This document shows, in pieces, positions 32,221 to 43,343 of a DNA stretch of 64,000 nucleotides. The stretch is from contig WHVA01000047.1 of NCBI GenBank assembly GCA_015179125.1, positions 248,001 through 312,000 on the forward strand, read 5' to 3'. Each line of letters opens with the position of its first letter. The stretch's first letter is position 1. The DNA comes from Gautieria morchelliformis (taxonomy: Eukaryota > Basidiomycota > Agaricomycetes > Gomphales > Gomphaceae). Position numbers and translations under genes: made by a program. The notes under the pieces were generated by a model. The model did not search any database. It worked only from the letters and a program-made list of their open reading frames with translations, and was not told the origin of the DNA.

Positions 32221-33651
32221 AGTGTTCACTCCAGATGTCATCTGTACCCTATTGTTCAAGTAGATTCTAGCACCCATTCAGGGGCTGGCGTGCTTCAGGA
32301 GGAAGGACAGCTTTCTCAGCTATCAAATGACGATTTCGACGAGGCCACACGGGAGGCAGCAGCGGACTCGGAAGAGGAGCAAGAGGCGAATGTGTAAGTG
32401 GCACACATTGCCCCGGCTTAGACTGAGGCGGCGGTGCCCAAGAGAGAACCAGACACATGTATGACTGATCCCCTATACTATACTACATGCCAATGATATG
32501 CAAATCCCATTCCGTGCTGTGTTTGCTATGAAATCGCTGCGAACCCGGGTTTCGAAAAGTGCGGGCTACCTCACCCCCCCCCCCTGTGTACATAGGGTCT
32601 GTATCGCTATTGTGTGCTATGAGTCCCTCAACCGATAGCGCTCCACCATGCGTAGGAGAGAATATATAGCGCTATGGTGCGCTATGGTGTGCTATGGCGG
32701 GCTATGAACAGGTACGGCGAGGCTATGCGGGAGTACATATACATGGGTAGGCGTTCGTTCTATGTGTGCTATTTCGTCTATGAAATCCTATCTATACATT
32801 GCATTTTTTCCTGATGTTACTGCCACCGCACGGTCACCACGATGCACTTTGTGCGGCTCCCTGCATCAGGTTCGAGCTTGGGATCATGAATAAGGCATGT
32901 CTTATATTAGTGAACTCACAGAGCCAACTCTCACTGTGTTTCGCTGTACAGCGAGCCGCGAGCGTATATCTGCGGCCTGTCTATAGCAGCGTCAATACTT
33001 CACGCCCTGGTGAACTTGCAACGGTGGCGAGCAACACAGCTTTCAGCGCCCGCATCTCCCCATCATGTAAGGGATCTTCCAGTTCTAGGCACCAAGTTTA
33101 TAATTTCGTCAACCCACGGGCGACGCTGCTCCATCCTCAAAAAGACAACAAGGCGCCAGAGTGACAGTCCACCGCGACGTCTGTCTACAACATAAGGCCT
33201 GGTTGCCATCGAGCTGAAATTGGACTTGGATGTCTGTTTTGCCCTGATATCTGCCAGCGTTGCCAACCAAGGTTGAATCTACCTCAGCTTGCAGGCCTTC
33301 GTGTATGTCCACCAGCATCCCAGTCACCATTATCAGCATGCCAGCCCCTTAAGAGCTCGCCATCTGAACCCCATACCGTAAACACTTCAGCGCATACAGA
33401 ATCTCGGACTCCCTCATGCGCAGGCCTGCCTGAGGCCTTTTTCATACACCCAAACCTCCGCATGCGTACTCTTGCACCGGCCCATATCAGAACCACGACC
33501 AACCTGTCCCAACTCCACGCTCCCCCAAGTCTTTCATGCCCGGCCCTGAACCTTGGATGTGTTTGCAGGCTCAGCCATCCATTTATTGAACCAAACAGGC
33601 AGACGCTGATATAAACATGCAGCATCGAGCTTGTGTGCCGTCTTGTAGGAA
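32221..33651. other. gene-free stretch with GCTATG repeats
   Basis: No supported gene. Hexamer GCTATG occurs about seven times between 32,520 and 32,725, including four tandem decamers at about 32,669-32,708 (GCGCTATGGT type). There is a run of about 11 C at 32,574-32,584. The repeats look like the sub-terminal region of a DNA transposon. From 32,800 to 33,650 I see only short, unremarkable frames. Confidence 0.45.
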
Positions 33652-34236
33652 CTAGCCAATAGACCCATGCTTCGCACCAGGTTAGTTAAGGTTAACATTG
33701 CACATGGGTAGTTAATAGAATCAAAGAATTATTGGTGAAATGAAACTACATACATTAAATACAGATGGAAATACATATTTAATCAGGCTTCAGCAACACT
33801 TCTTTGTATACAATATTAGAAGTTTTGTTCCCCTCCCCTAAAAGAACATGGACTCTGTTCCAATTAGTGCCTCTTGACACTGCAACATACACCTGTCCAT
33901 GTGAAAATACCACATATCGCAAGTCTATGCCTACCATGCCAAGAGACTGCCCTTGAGACTTGTTGATAGTCATGGCAAAGGCCAGCCTGACAGGAAACTG
34001 GCGACACTGGAGCTCAAATGGCAATTGGTCTGAGGTGGGTGTCACTGTAATCCTAGGGATAAATGCAGTCTCTCCTGCAAATGGTCCCGAAATGAGCCTC
34101 ACAAAGAGTACCCTGTTGGTCATATTGATGAGACACAATCTTGTACCATTGCAGAGTCCACGACCAAGGTCAATATTCCGAAAAAGCATGAGTACCACTC
34201 CAGGTTTAAGCCTGAGTTGAGATGGAGGAAGCCCAC
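33652..34236 (-). mobile_element. Helitron 3'-end fragment
   Basis: 585 bp nearly identical to 49,519-50,103, the 3' end of the full Helitron. It includes the terminal CTAG (33,652-33,655 on the plus strand), the sub-terminal hairpin region and the last 139 codons of the helicase (33,779-34,198: INMTNRVLFVRLISGPFAGE, FAMTINKSQGQSLG, YVAVSRGTNW). It stops abruptly at 34,236 where a Ty3/gypsy LTR starts; the rest of this copy is not found on the other side. Confidence 0.9.
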
Positions 34237-34710
34237 TGTTAAGACCTGTTCCCGAGTCCAGACCTGAGGCCTTGGCCTCGGATCTCGCTCGGGAACCTTC
34301 GGGCTTAACTCGGGTTCCCTATTGGTTCATCATTCACCCTGATCCCCTTTCCTAGATAGTCTTGTTCCATTTCTGATGATCGTCCGTTGACCCTGCTTCC
34401 TGCTCGATACGGGCATTGATGCCCTCTTTCCGTTCCTTGCAATTAGTATATAAACCCCCTGTCATGTATGCTAATTCCTCAGTCTGATATTGACTTAGAT
34501 TCCTCATATCTCCCGCTCCTCTGTCTGATCCTCATTTCCAAACCTCGGCTTCTAGCCGAATCCGTCCCCGAATCCGTTTCCTGAAATTAGGGCAGAACAC
34601 TGTAGTGGGCACAACCTACAAAGTTGAAGCTAAGCCCTCTGTTCCTGAACCTTGGTTAACCTCGGCTTGGCCCTCGGGTTGAGTCTTAAGTACGACTTAT
34701 GTTTTTAACA
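34237..34710 (+). repeat. 5' LTR of the Ty3/gypsy element at 34,237
   Basis: 474 bp with TGTTAA...TTAACA ends, a TATA-like GTATATAAACC near 34,450, and an R/U5-like section CACAACCTACAAAGTTGAAG near 34,620. These last two features recur, diverged, in the LTRs at 61,869-62,551 and 63,009-63,669 and set their orientation. Just inside is TATCAGAACTC, resembling an initiator-tRNA-type primer site. Confidence 0.8.
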
Positions 34711-37700
34711 GTATATCAGAACTCTCCACACACAGTTGTTCAATATGCCTATCACTAGATCTTACACCCGTTCCCGCGGTAGCTGCGTCACCCCGACCAT
34801 AGAGGCCCACCGCGCACGAAGTGCTTCACACCACCCCGAAAACCCCCCATTCCATCACCGCTACGACAACCCCCTCCACCTTCGAACTCGTCTCGACGCC
34901 GAGTTATAGGTGTCGGTCATGGACACATCAGCGAGGTTCCCAAGGACCCCCATGGTGAGTCCCCCGATCCTAGCGACCCCAGAAACGGTGGTCAAGGCGG
35001 CAATGACGACTCTGGCTCCGAGCATAATTCCGATCCCAATGCAGAGGCCCCAAGACCGAACCCCAACCCGAATGCAGAGGCAGATGGCAAGGAACAGGTT
35101 GGGCGCCGTATGCTTGCGGCTTTGGAAAAGCTCGCCGATAATGGACTCGGTGGAGGAGACGGCGCCGATTCAAAGGTGAAACTTCGGGAGCCTGACCAAT
35201 TCGACAGATTGGACCCGAAAAAACTCCGAGGTTTCCTCCTCCAGTGCACGTTGAATTTCCATGCCAAACCCCAAGCTTTCCAAGATGGTTCTGCGAAAGT
35301 GAACTATGTCCTGTCCTTCCTCAAGGGAATGGCTCTTGATTACTTCTAGCCCTTCCTCACTGAGGACCCCGTTAACGAGCACCTTTGGGCCTCAGACTAC
35401 GGCATCTTCATGGAAGTGCTTTACCTGAACTTCGGCCCCTATGACCAGGCTGCTGATGCCGAGGTAGAGCTCGAAAACCCCATCATGAAGGACAGTCACA
35501 AGGCGACTCGGTTTTTTGTCGACTTCTACAGACTTGCATCCATGCTTCAGCACAACAACTCAGCTTTGCATCGCAGAGCTTACTTTGCATTGCCGAAGTG
35601 AATCAAAGACGAAATGGTGCATTTCGACAAGCCCGGATCCCTTGATGACCTCTGAGATCTGGTCCAGAAAATTGACCAAAGGTATTGGGAACATTGTGGT
35701 GAAGCCTCTCGCAAGACTCAATCCGCACCCAAACCTGAGGCCAAGGACAAGTCCAACCAAAACTGAGCCCCCCAGAACAATGACCGACATCAAGGTCAAA
35801 GTTCTGGCAACTCCAACGCCAATGCTGGTAATAGCAACCACGGCAAAGGCAAGGACAAGCACGAGGGGAATAACGTATCTGAGGGTCAGAAAAAACCCGA
35901 CTACGCCAACAAACTCGGCAAGGATGGCAAACTCACACCTGAAGAACGCCAGCGTCGCATGGATAACAATCTCTGCCTAGTTTGTGCGCAGAGTGGCCAC
36001 CGTGTGAAGGAATGCCCGAAAGCCACGTTGGCTTGGGCTGCAACGGCTTCTGACGGGAAGACGTCCGACAACAAGGCCGAATCTTCGGCCTTGGGCGCAA
36101 AAAAATTAATCAGCGACCCTCCGACCTCCGTGCAAACCAAGGGTCGCGTTGACTCAACTTGCGCAGTAGGGGAGGTAAGAATCAATGCTTCTGCTCTCTT
36201 TTCTCCGAACACTCTTGTAATTAGTTTGTCCTTGTCTCTTGTCCCAAACCAAAAATTTAAAGCACTAGTAGATTCCGGCTCTACCCATTGTTTTATAGAA
36301 TCCGTCTTTGTCCGTAAATACAATCTCTGAACCCGTTCCGTAGACCCGATCCCGCTCCGTTTATTCGATGGTAGTACAAATTTGGTAATTACTGAGGCTG
36401 TAGAGCTACCTATCCGTTTCCCCGATGGTCACACCCATTCCGTAGACTTTTAAGTCACCCCCCTTGACTCGTCTGTTTCGGTAGTTCTTGGACACAACTG
36501 GCTCACCCGCTACAATCCGTTGATTGACTGGGTATTGGGCAGTATTACTTTCTGAACTTCCCTTCTGGGCAGTCCTGTGGACCCCCCGCCGGCTTCGGCT
36601 TGCGCCGCAATGGCCGAGCCACCCCCGAGTCTGGAGGCTCCTCGGGTTACCCTCCTTAATGCTGCGGCATTTTACCGTGCCTGCAAGTTAGAGGGCTCCC
36701 AGTGCTTCCAGCTAAATCTGGCGATGCCCGAGAACAAGGCTTCAGCCCACTCCGCTTCCGCAAAACCTGAACCCGTGGACCTCAAGGACGTCCCGCCGGA
36801 GTATCACGACTTCGCAGATGTGTTCAGCAAGTCCAAAGCTGATACCTTGGCTCCACACCGACCCTACGATCTCAAGATCGCTCTGGAGGACGGTGCTACA
36901 CCCCCTCAACCTCTGTTATATTCACTCTCTACCTTGGAGCTTGCCATGCTCTGGGCATTCATAGATGAGCACCTGAATATGGGTTACATTTGGCCCACTC
37001 GATCTTCGCACGGAGCCCCCATCCTCTTTGTCAAAAAGAAGAGCGGTGAACTACGGCTTTGTGTTGATTTCCAAGCACTCAACAAGATTACGAAGAAAGA
37101 TCGCTATCCACTTCCGTTGATTACCAACTTGTTGGATGCACCCTGAAAGGCTCGGATCTATACAAAAATCAACCTTTGGCATGCATTCCATCTCGTCCAA
37201 GTCGCCGAAGGTGATGAGTGGAAAACAGCTTTCCGGACCCGGTACGGCTCTTTCGAATGGTTGGTCATGCTGTTCAGCCTTACCAATGGTCCTGCGGTCT
37301 TTCAATGTTTCATGAATGACGTCTTTGGAGATATGCTTGATGTATGTGTCGTCGTGTACCTTGAAGACATACTCATTTACTCCGACGACCCGGTCAAACA
37401 TAGGGAACACGTCCGTGAAGTATTGCGGTGTCTTCAGAAACATGGCCTCTACGCCAAATCCGATAAATGTGAATGGCACCGTGACTCCATGGAATTCCTC
37501 GGGTATATGCTCTCTACCGATGGATTTACCATGTCCGAAGACAAAGTCCAAACAATCCGCGATTGGCCTGAACCTTGGAAGGTAAAAGACATACAGTCCT
37601 TCCTCGGCTTCGCCAATTTTTACTGCCTCTTTATCTTCAATTATTCCAACATCACTGTTCCCCTCACCCGGCTTACCCGTAAAGGCACCCCATGGGCATT

Positions 37701-38053
37701 TACCGAAGAGTGCCGAAAGTCCTTCAATTACCTCAAGGAGGCTTTCACTTCAGCTCCGATCCTGTCACACTGGGTTCCCGACCGACCTATGGTCGTGGAA
37801 ACCGACACCTCGGATTATGCCCTCGGCGCGATCCTGTCTCTGTTCGATGACGCAGGCGAACTACATCCCGTCGCCTTCCACTCTCAAACTTTTCCGGTGC
37901 CAAACTCGATTACAATGTTCACGATAAAGAGCTACTGGCAATCTTTGAAGCATTTCAACATTAGAGACATTACTTGGAGGGCTCCGGCTCCCCTATTGAT
38001 GTTGTCACAGATCACAAAAACTTGGAGTATTTTTCCACCACTAAGTTGCTAAC

Positions 38054-38531
38054 TGTCAGGGGACACCCTGTTTTCCATTTCCAGTTCCGACACCACACCC
38101 ATTTCCGACTCCGCTTCCAGTTCCGATTCCATCTCCGCCTCCGCTTTCGGAAATGATTCCGCTTCTGGGAGAACTTCCACCAGTTCTGTTCGCCTTGCCA
38201 GTTCCACTCCAATTTCCGACTTCCACTCTCGGAACAGTGTCGGAAATCAAACGACTTGCGTAATAGGTGGCATCAAGGGTCGATCAAGGGTCAGGGAGGT
38301 CAGGAGGATGCAGGATTGATGGTGGGTGCCAAGTGTTGTCCCTGGCTGCGCAGCGTAGTATAATACGGGCTCGCTGACATTGGGGGTCCTTAGACTTTTC
38401 TTTTTGGATTTCCCCTTGTCAGGTGAGAATCCCCTCTCTTGTATACTCTGTTCATTTATACATACTTTGGATTTACCCTTGTCAGTTGTGTGGTAGTGTG
38501 ATCTCCACAACCAGCCAGGGTTGCCCTTACA
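38054..38531 (+). repeat. solo LTR, 478 bp, TSD CTAAC
   Basis: TGTCAGGGGACACC...GGTTGCCCTTACA, flanked by CTAAC (38,049-38,053 and 38,532-38,536). Same family as 58,868-59,357. Its first 180 bp is a low-complexity run of TTCC-based hexamers. It lies in the RNase H part of the older Ty3/gypsy element. Confidence 0.95.
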
Positions 38532-38780
38532 CTAACCCGTTGACAAGCCCGCTGGTCTGAGTTCCTCTCACAATTTAACCTCATTACTCGGTTCCGTCCC
38601 GGAAAGCTCGGTACAAAACCCAACGCTCTAACTGGATGATGGGACGTCTACCTTAAAGAGGGAGGTAATGACTATGGCTCAGTCAATCCGCAAAACTTCC
38701 GACCGATTTTCACAAATCAACAACTGTTGGAATCACTTCGGGCAACTTATCTGCTCGCACACATCCTCTGAGCGAGCACT

Positions 38781-39854
38781 ATGATGGACTCCGAGAAGCT
38801 TCATGCCAACATCTTAGCCAATCTGGCATCTGACCCCGTTGCCTGCCGGCATCTCTGTGATAGTTCCGACCTGAGATGGATGCAAACCGACGACGGTTTT
38901 CTACGCCATGATGGCTGCATATACGCTCCCGATGCCAACAATCTCTGGCTCCGAGTACTCCAGTACAAACATGACCACGTACTCTCCGGACATTTTGGCC
39001 AAAACAAGACCCTTGCTCTAATCCACCGGGAATACACCTGGCCCGCAATTCGGTCTTTCGTCATCAACTTCTGTAAGTCTTGCACCACTTGCTCCCATTT
39101 GAAGTCACAGTGTCACCGGCCCTATGGCACCCTCAAGCAGCTCCCGATACCCGAGCAACCTTGGAATTCTATCTCCATGGATTTCATTGAGCAGTTGCCG
39201 GCATCCTTGGGATTCACTGCGATCCTCGTGGTAGTCTGCCGTTTAACCAAGCAGAGCATCTTCATTCTGACATACAACACGATCACTTCCACCAACCTAG
39301 CCTGCCTGTTTGCCTTGCATGTGTTCTCAAAGCACGGTGTCCCAAGCCATGTGACATCGGACCGAGGTACGGAATTTGTATCCCATTTCTTCCGTTCCCT
39401 CGGCAAAGCTCTCGACATGAACTTGCATTTTACCTCTGGTTATCACCCCGAAGGTGATGGTCAAACCGAACGTGTAAATCAAACTCTTGAAGAATATCTC
39501 CGGGTATATTGCAACTACCAACAAGACAATTGGTCCGAGTTGCTCCCGCTTGCTGAGGTTGCGTACAATAATGCTCCCAGCGCCACAACTGGCATTTCGC
39601 CGTTCTTTGCCAACAAAGGCTACAACCTGAACTTGACAGTTCACCCCGAAAGGGACATTGCTTCCTCTCGGGCCCGAGACTTCACAGTCGACCTTGACCA
39701 GCTTCATGCTGCCTTGAAAGAGCAAATCAAATCCGCTCAATCTCGGTACCAGGTCTCGGCTGACGCGCGTCGTGCTCCCACCCCCGATTGGATCCTTAGC
39801 GTTTGTAAAAGTGCAATTCTTCCAGACAACCCGGCCCTCGAAGAAGCTGGCTGA
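38781..39854 (+). pseudogene. pol: integrase region of the Ty3/gypsy element
   Basis: A frame of 357 residues covering the zinc-binding part (HREYTWPAIRSFVINFC to CTTCSHLK), then the catalytic core with SMDFIEQLP, TSDRGTEFVSHF and PEGDGQTERVNQTLEEYL. It belongs to the element at 34,237 and is one part of its pol. Confidence 0.85.
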
Positions 39855-40497
39855 AAAGTACCTCGGCCCCTTCGAGATCATTGGCCAGGCCGGATCCTGA
39901 GCTTACATCCTGTGGCTTCTGGACAGCCTTCGGGCAGTCCACCCGGTTTTCCATGTCTCAATGCTCGAACCTGTGACCCCGAACGTCATTCCGAACCGGG
40001 TTCAGTCTCCGCCGCCTCCAGTCGAGATCAACGGCAAGACAGAGTACGAGATTTCCGAGATCCTTGATTCCAAGATCAACTGATGCTGCAGACCTTGTAA
40101 CCTCCTGTACCTGGTCCGTTGGGCTGGTTATGAAGGTACCGATGAGGAGACGTCATGATTCCTTGCGACCGAGCTCAGCCATGCATCTGAGATTGTGACT
40201 GACTTCCACTTGGCCTACCCTGCCAAGCCTGGACCATGGGTTCCTTGAACCCGAGCTTCGGCTCCCCGTTTCTTTTCACTCATTATATGGTCACTTTCTT
40301 AGTTAGACACAAACACTCTTTTGCTATGTTTTATCTCGGCCGCCTTGCCGAATAGTTACGCTTGTAGTTCTCGGACCTGCATCCGTCCCCTCACTCCCTG
40401 TTTCATCTTTCACTCCCGTTTCCGATTCCAAACCCATACAGAAAACACCAAGAAAAAAGATTCACATTATTCTGAAAAAACATCATTAGTAGTCTAG

Positions 40498-40908
40498 TCA
40501 GTCCTCTTTCATAGTTGCATCCCTGTCTGCATCCATTCCATCTTCATTTCCCAACTTAGCATCCGAACCCCTGTCCCTTGTATTATCCGCATCCCCGTCT
40601 CCGTGTCCTGACCCTGAACCCATATCTGTTCCTGCTCTTTCCTCTTCCTTATCCTCCTTCTCCTTTCCCTTGTCCCCACTCCCTGAACCCGATCCCCCCA
40701 CGAACCCGAACCCCTCCCAATCCGCACCCGAACCCGATCCCCACACCCCGGCTTCTTCAGCCGCACCTGTCCACCACTGAACCCGCTTGCTAAGACGAGT
40801 GTTTTGCCGATGTGTTCTCTCAGCAAACTCCAGGATCCCCTGGAGCATATCATGCATGCGCTCAAAGAGCACGTTTTGTTGAGCCAGAAGCTCCTGAATG
40901 GCTGCCAA
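40498..40908 (-). CDS. antisense ORF near the 3' end of the Ty3/gypsy element
   Basis: A 136-residue frame on the strand opposite to pol, opening MAAIQELLAQQNVLFERM and DMLQGILEFAERTHRQNTRL (predicted helical), then a Gly/Ser/Asp/Glu-rich tail with GDKGKEKEDKEEE. It lies about 250 nt after the chromodomain region. A comparable charged antisense ORF sits beside the 3' LTR of the related element at 63,009. The low-complexity tail could make this open by chance, but the N-terminal part looks protein-like. Function unknown. Confidence 0.4.
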   Translation of the reverse strand: MAAIQELLAQQNVLFERMHDMLQGILEFAERTHRQNTRLSKRVQWWTGAAEEAGVWGSGSGADWEGFGFVGGSGSGSGDKGKEKEDKEEERAGTDMGSGSGHGDGDADNTRDRGSDAKLGNEDGMDADRDATMKED

Positions 40909-40969
40909 GGCCTGATCTCCCGAAAGGCCTGTTAACTTGGGCCACCCGGCCTCGGTAGGCAGTTGTAAA

Positions 40970-41273
40970 TGTTGGGGTTATTGGAGATAAGCTAGAACAC
41001 AGTCAGGGTGGAGGGGAGGTCGGGCAGGGGAGTGTTTCATGTCAGCAGCCTCAGGCATATGCCCGAGGCCATATATAGTGCAACACCGTAGTTAGCGGCA
41101 CCTCAGTGAACTACCTTGTTCACTGAGGTGCGTACTCTTTTCTATTGACGTCTAGATATAGAGTTACTCACTATGTTGATAGCTTCTATATCTAGGTACA
41201 GTACTAATACACACTCAGTGAACTACCTCGTTCACTGAGCTTCTATATCTAGCTACTGCGCATAACAGCTACA
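40970..41273 (+). repeat. 5' LTR of the copia element
   Basis: 304 bp, TGTTGGGGTTAT...CAGCTACA. It contains a perfect 14-bp inverted repeat GCACCTCAGTGAAC/GTTCACTGAGGTGC (41,098-41,131), a second 10-bp version (41,214-41,239), and two copies of AGCTTCTATATCTAG. Confidence 0.95.
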
Positions 41274-41277
41274 GGTT

Positions 41278-41928
41278 ATGGGCCCCGCAGAGCCCACCAT
41301 GCCATCCTCCACCTCGAAGTTGTTTGCCATCCCAAAGCTGGCTCGGGATGGCACGAACTGGGTAACTTGGAAGAGTCAGACGCTAGCTACGCTAGCGATG
41401 ACTCAAGGTGCCAGACGGCACCTAGAGGGGACCGCCAGGATCCCCCCAATGCTCCCTACTTACCCGACCAGCCACACCTTGACAGAGAAGGAAGAGGAGG
41501 AGTTAGAAGAGCTGGAAAAATGCTGGGACGACTATCATCAGCGCAAGGCGACTATCAAGGCGCAGATTTTCACTACTGTGCCCAACAGCATCCTCATAGA
41601 GGTACGGAACCTGGACACTGCGAAGGAGGTCTGGGACGCCATGTGCGCGAAGCACGAGGCGAAGGCCCTCACCGTCAAAGTCGACATGCGCCGATGCATG
41701 TACGAAATGAAATGTGAGGATGACTCGAATGTCCGCACTCACCTAGAGTCGCTCATGAAAATGCACGAACAACTTGCAAGCATGAATGCAGCACTCACCG
41801 ACGACGATCTAGTAACCATCATCCTTGCTCCCGAAGTCCTACTGCCCACTGATAAATGCCATCACGATGTCTGCAATGCACGTGAAGGCCAGATTGGAAC
41901 CCAATCAGGTGGTGGAAACGCTGATTGA
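41278..41928 (+). pseudogene. gag: copia gag region
   Basis: A 216-residue frame opening MGPAEPTMPSSTSKLFAIPK and LARDGTNWVTWKSQTLATLA, the copia-type gag (UBN2-like) pattern, with VWDAMCAKHEAKALTVKVDM further on. A second gag part with a CCHC-like knuckle (CCNCGKRG) lies after the solo LTR at 41,948-42,384. Confidence 0.85.
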
Positions 41929-41947
41929 CGAGTTCGAACGACTTACC

Positions 41948-42384
41948 TGTTGGGTGCATTTATGCTCCTGCACCAAAATCAAGCATAATATATTCAATTT
42001 GTTGTATGATTTTTCAATCTCTTCTCACATTGTTCTTGTACCATGCATCCGTTTCTTTGATAATTTTCGAAGTTTTCTAGTTACTCTCTACCCCTCCATT
42101 CCACTTTGTTATTTCTATTTTCACAGGCGGCTGCACCCAGCGGAGTCTGAAATAACTTTGACACGCGAGCTCTTGGGCGCTAAAGGGCCGGGTAGTAGTA
42201 CATGCACAGTGAGACAGATTTCCCCCTCTCTCAGTCACAACTAAATTCACTGAGAGAGGCAAGTAAATTAGTCTAGTGTTCCTTCGATTTATTGACCTAG
42301 AAATCCTCTGTAGTGAATTAATTTCTAGTCTATTCTTTTGAGCAACAAGTCCATACCTACTGCCTATAATTCCTGTCTACTACA
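41948..42384 (+). repeat. solo LTR, 437 bp, TSD TTACC
   Basis: TGTTGGGTGC...TGTCTACTACA flanked by TTACC (41,943-41,947 and 42,385-42,389), inside the copia gag. AT-rich, no coding capacity. I see no other copy of this family in the window. Orientation is assumed, as it is not fixed by internal sequence. Confidence 0.9.
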
Positions 42385-42643
42385 TTACCATCGAAGAACG
42401 TCAACTCAAGGCCGGCGAGAACGCACTTATAGCAGCGAAGGGCCGCGGAAAACCACAGCCACGCAGCGGTACCTCCAGCAGCGCTAGGACTGATGTTGAA
42501 TGTTGTAACTGCGGAAAAAGGGGCATAAGAAGGCAGATTGCCGTTCTAAGGCCAAGAAGAAGGACAAAAAAGAGGGTGACACTGACAAGAATGGCACCGC
42601 CTCGGCGAACACAGCGACGGGAGGCGAGGAATTCACCTTCACA

Positions 42644-43343
42644 ATGACGTTCGCCGGGACCGCACTCGCTCTAGGAACAAGTCCAATAACAGGCCGTGAG
42701 GTTGACGTCTACGACTCAGGAGCGTCAGGGCACATGTCACCAGACTGGCACCGGTTCATTACCTTCAAAGAGATCGCGCCATGCGCGATCAATGCCGCAG
42801 ACAAGACGATATTCCAGGCTACTGGGATAGGGAACATGAGGATAGGCATCCCCAACGGGAAAAAAACGATGCATGTTACCTTGCGAGACGTGTTGTATTG
42901 CCCGGATCTGGCATTCATGTTGATATCCCTCACGCACTGCGACACGGCCGGTTACTCAGTCCTCCTGAAGGACCGTCAATGTCTGATCCGAGACTCGAGA
43001 GGGGCGCTGCTGGGGCAGGTCCCACTCTCGAACGGGCTCTACAAGGTAGAGCATAAGTCCGTGGCTGCACCGGCAAATGCAGTAAGGAAAATGCTCACCA
43101 TCGACGAGCTGCACCGGCGCATGGGCCACATATCCTCGCTGATCGCCTGGAAACTCGTCCAGGACGGTACCATAACAGGGCTAGACTTGGATGCTTCAAG
43201 TCAGCTGAGCTTTTGTAAGGCATGCATGCAAGCTAAGCCTACACGCAAGCCGGTCCCGCAGGCGCGGGATGGACCGCGAGCCTCCACTTTTGGTGCAAAG
43301 GTCCACTCGGACGTCTGGGGGCCGGCGAACCCCCAGAGCTACG
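42644..43343 (+). pseudogene. pol: copia protease and pre-integrase region
   Basis: Contains VDVYDSGASGHMSPDW (protease active site), then ILDVLYCPDLAF-like RDVLYCPDLAFMLISL, and the integrase zinc region LHRRMGHISSLIAWKLV to CKACMQAK. Its downstream continuation is separated by the solo LTR at 43,344-44,606. Confidence 0.85.

Larger units (their letters stand above)
34237..40969 (+). mobile_element. Ty3/gypsy element, old and broken
   Basis: Starts with a 474-bp LTR (34,237-34,710, TGTTAAGACC...TTTTTAACA). A gag region follows from about 34,748 with the zinc knuckle CLVCAQSGHRVKEC (about 35,970-36,010). Then protease LVDSGSTHCFIES (about 36,260), reverse transcriptase (about 36,780-37,560, with VVYLEDILIYSDD), RNase H (to about 38,050), integrase (38,781 to about 39,800) and a chromodomain-like end TEYEISEILDS ... 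LVRWAGYEGTDEE (about 40,045-40,160). A 478-bp solo LTR sits in the RNase H region. It is broken, with many breaks. No matching 3' LTR or target duplication is visible; the right end is overrun by the copia insertion at 40,970. Related LTRs occur at 61,869 and 63,009. Confidence 0.85.

Noticed and set aside
32669-32708. CRISPR array
   Set aside because: Decamers are contiguous without spacers, and the genome is eukaryotic.
32799-33614. Several overlapping ORFs of 60 to 121 codons on both strands
   Set aside because: None has a recognisable domain, splice pattern or related copy; lengths fit chance at this GC content.
40924-40969. TGTTAACTTGGGCC as the start of the missing 3' LTR of the Ty3/gypsy element
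   Set aside because: Beyond TGTTAA it does not follow the 5' LTR, and the sequence continuing after the copia element (49,318 on) does not match either.
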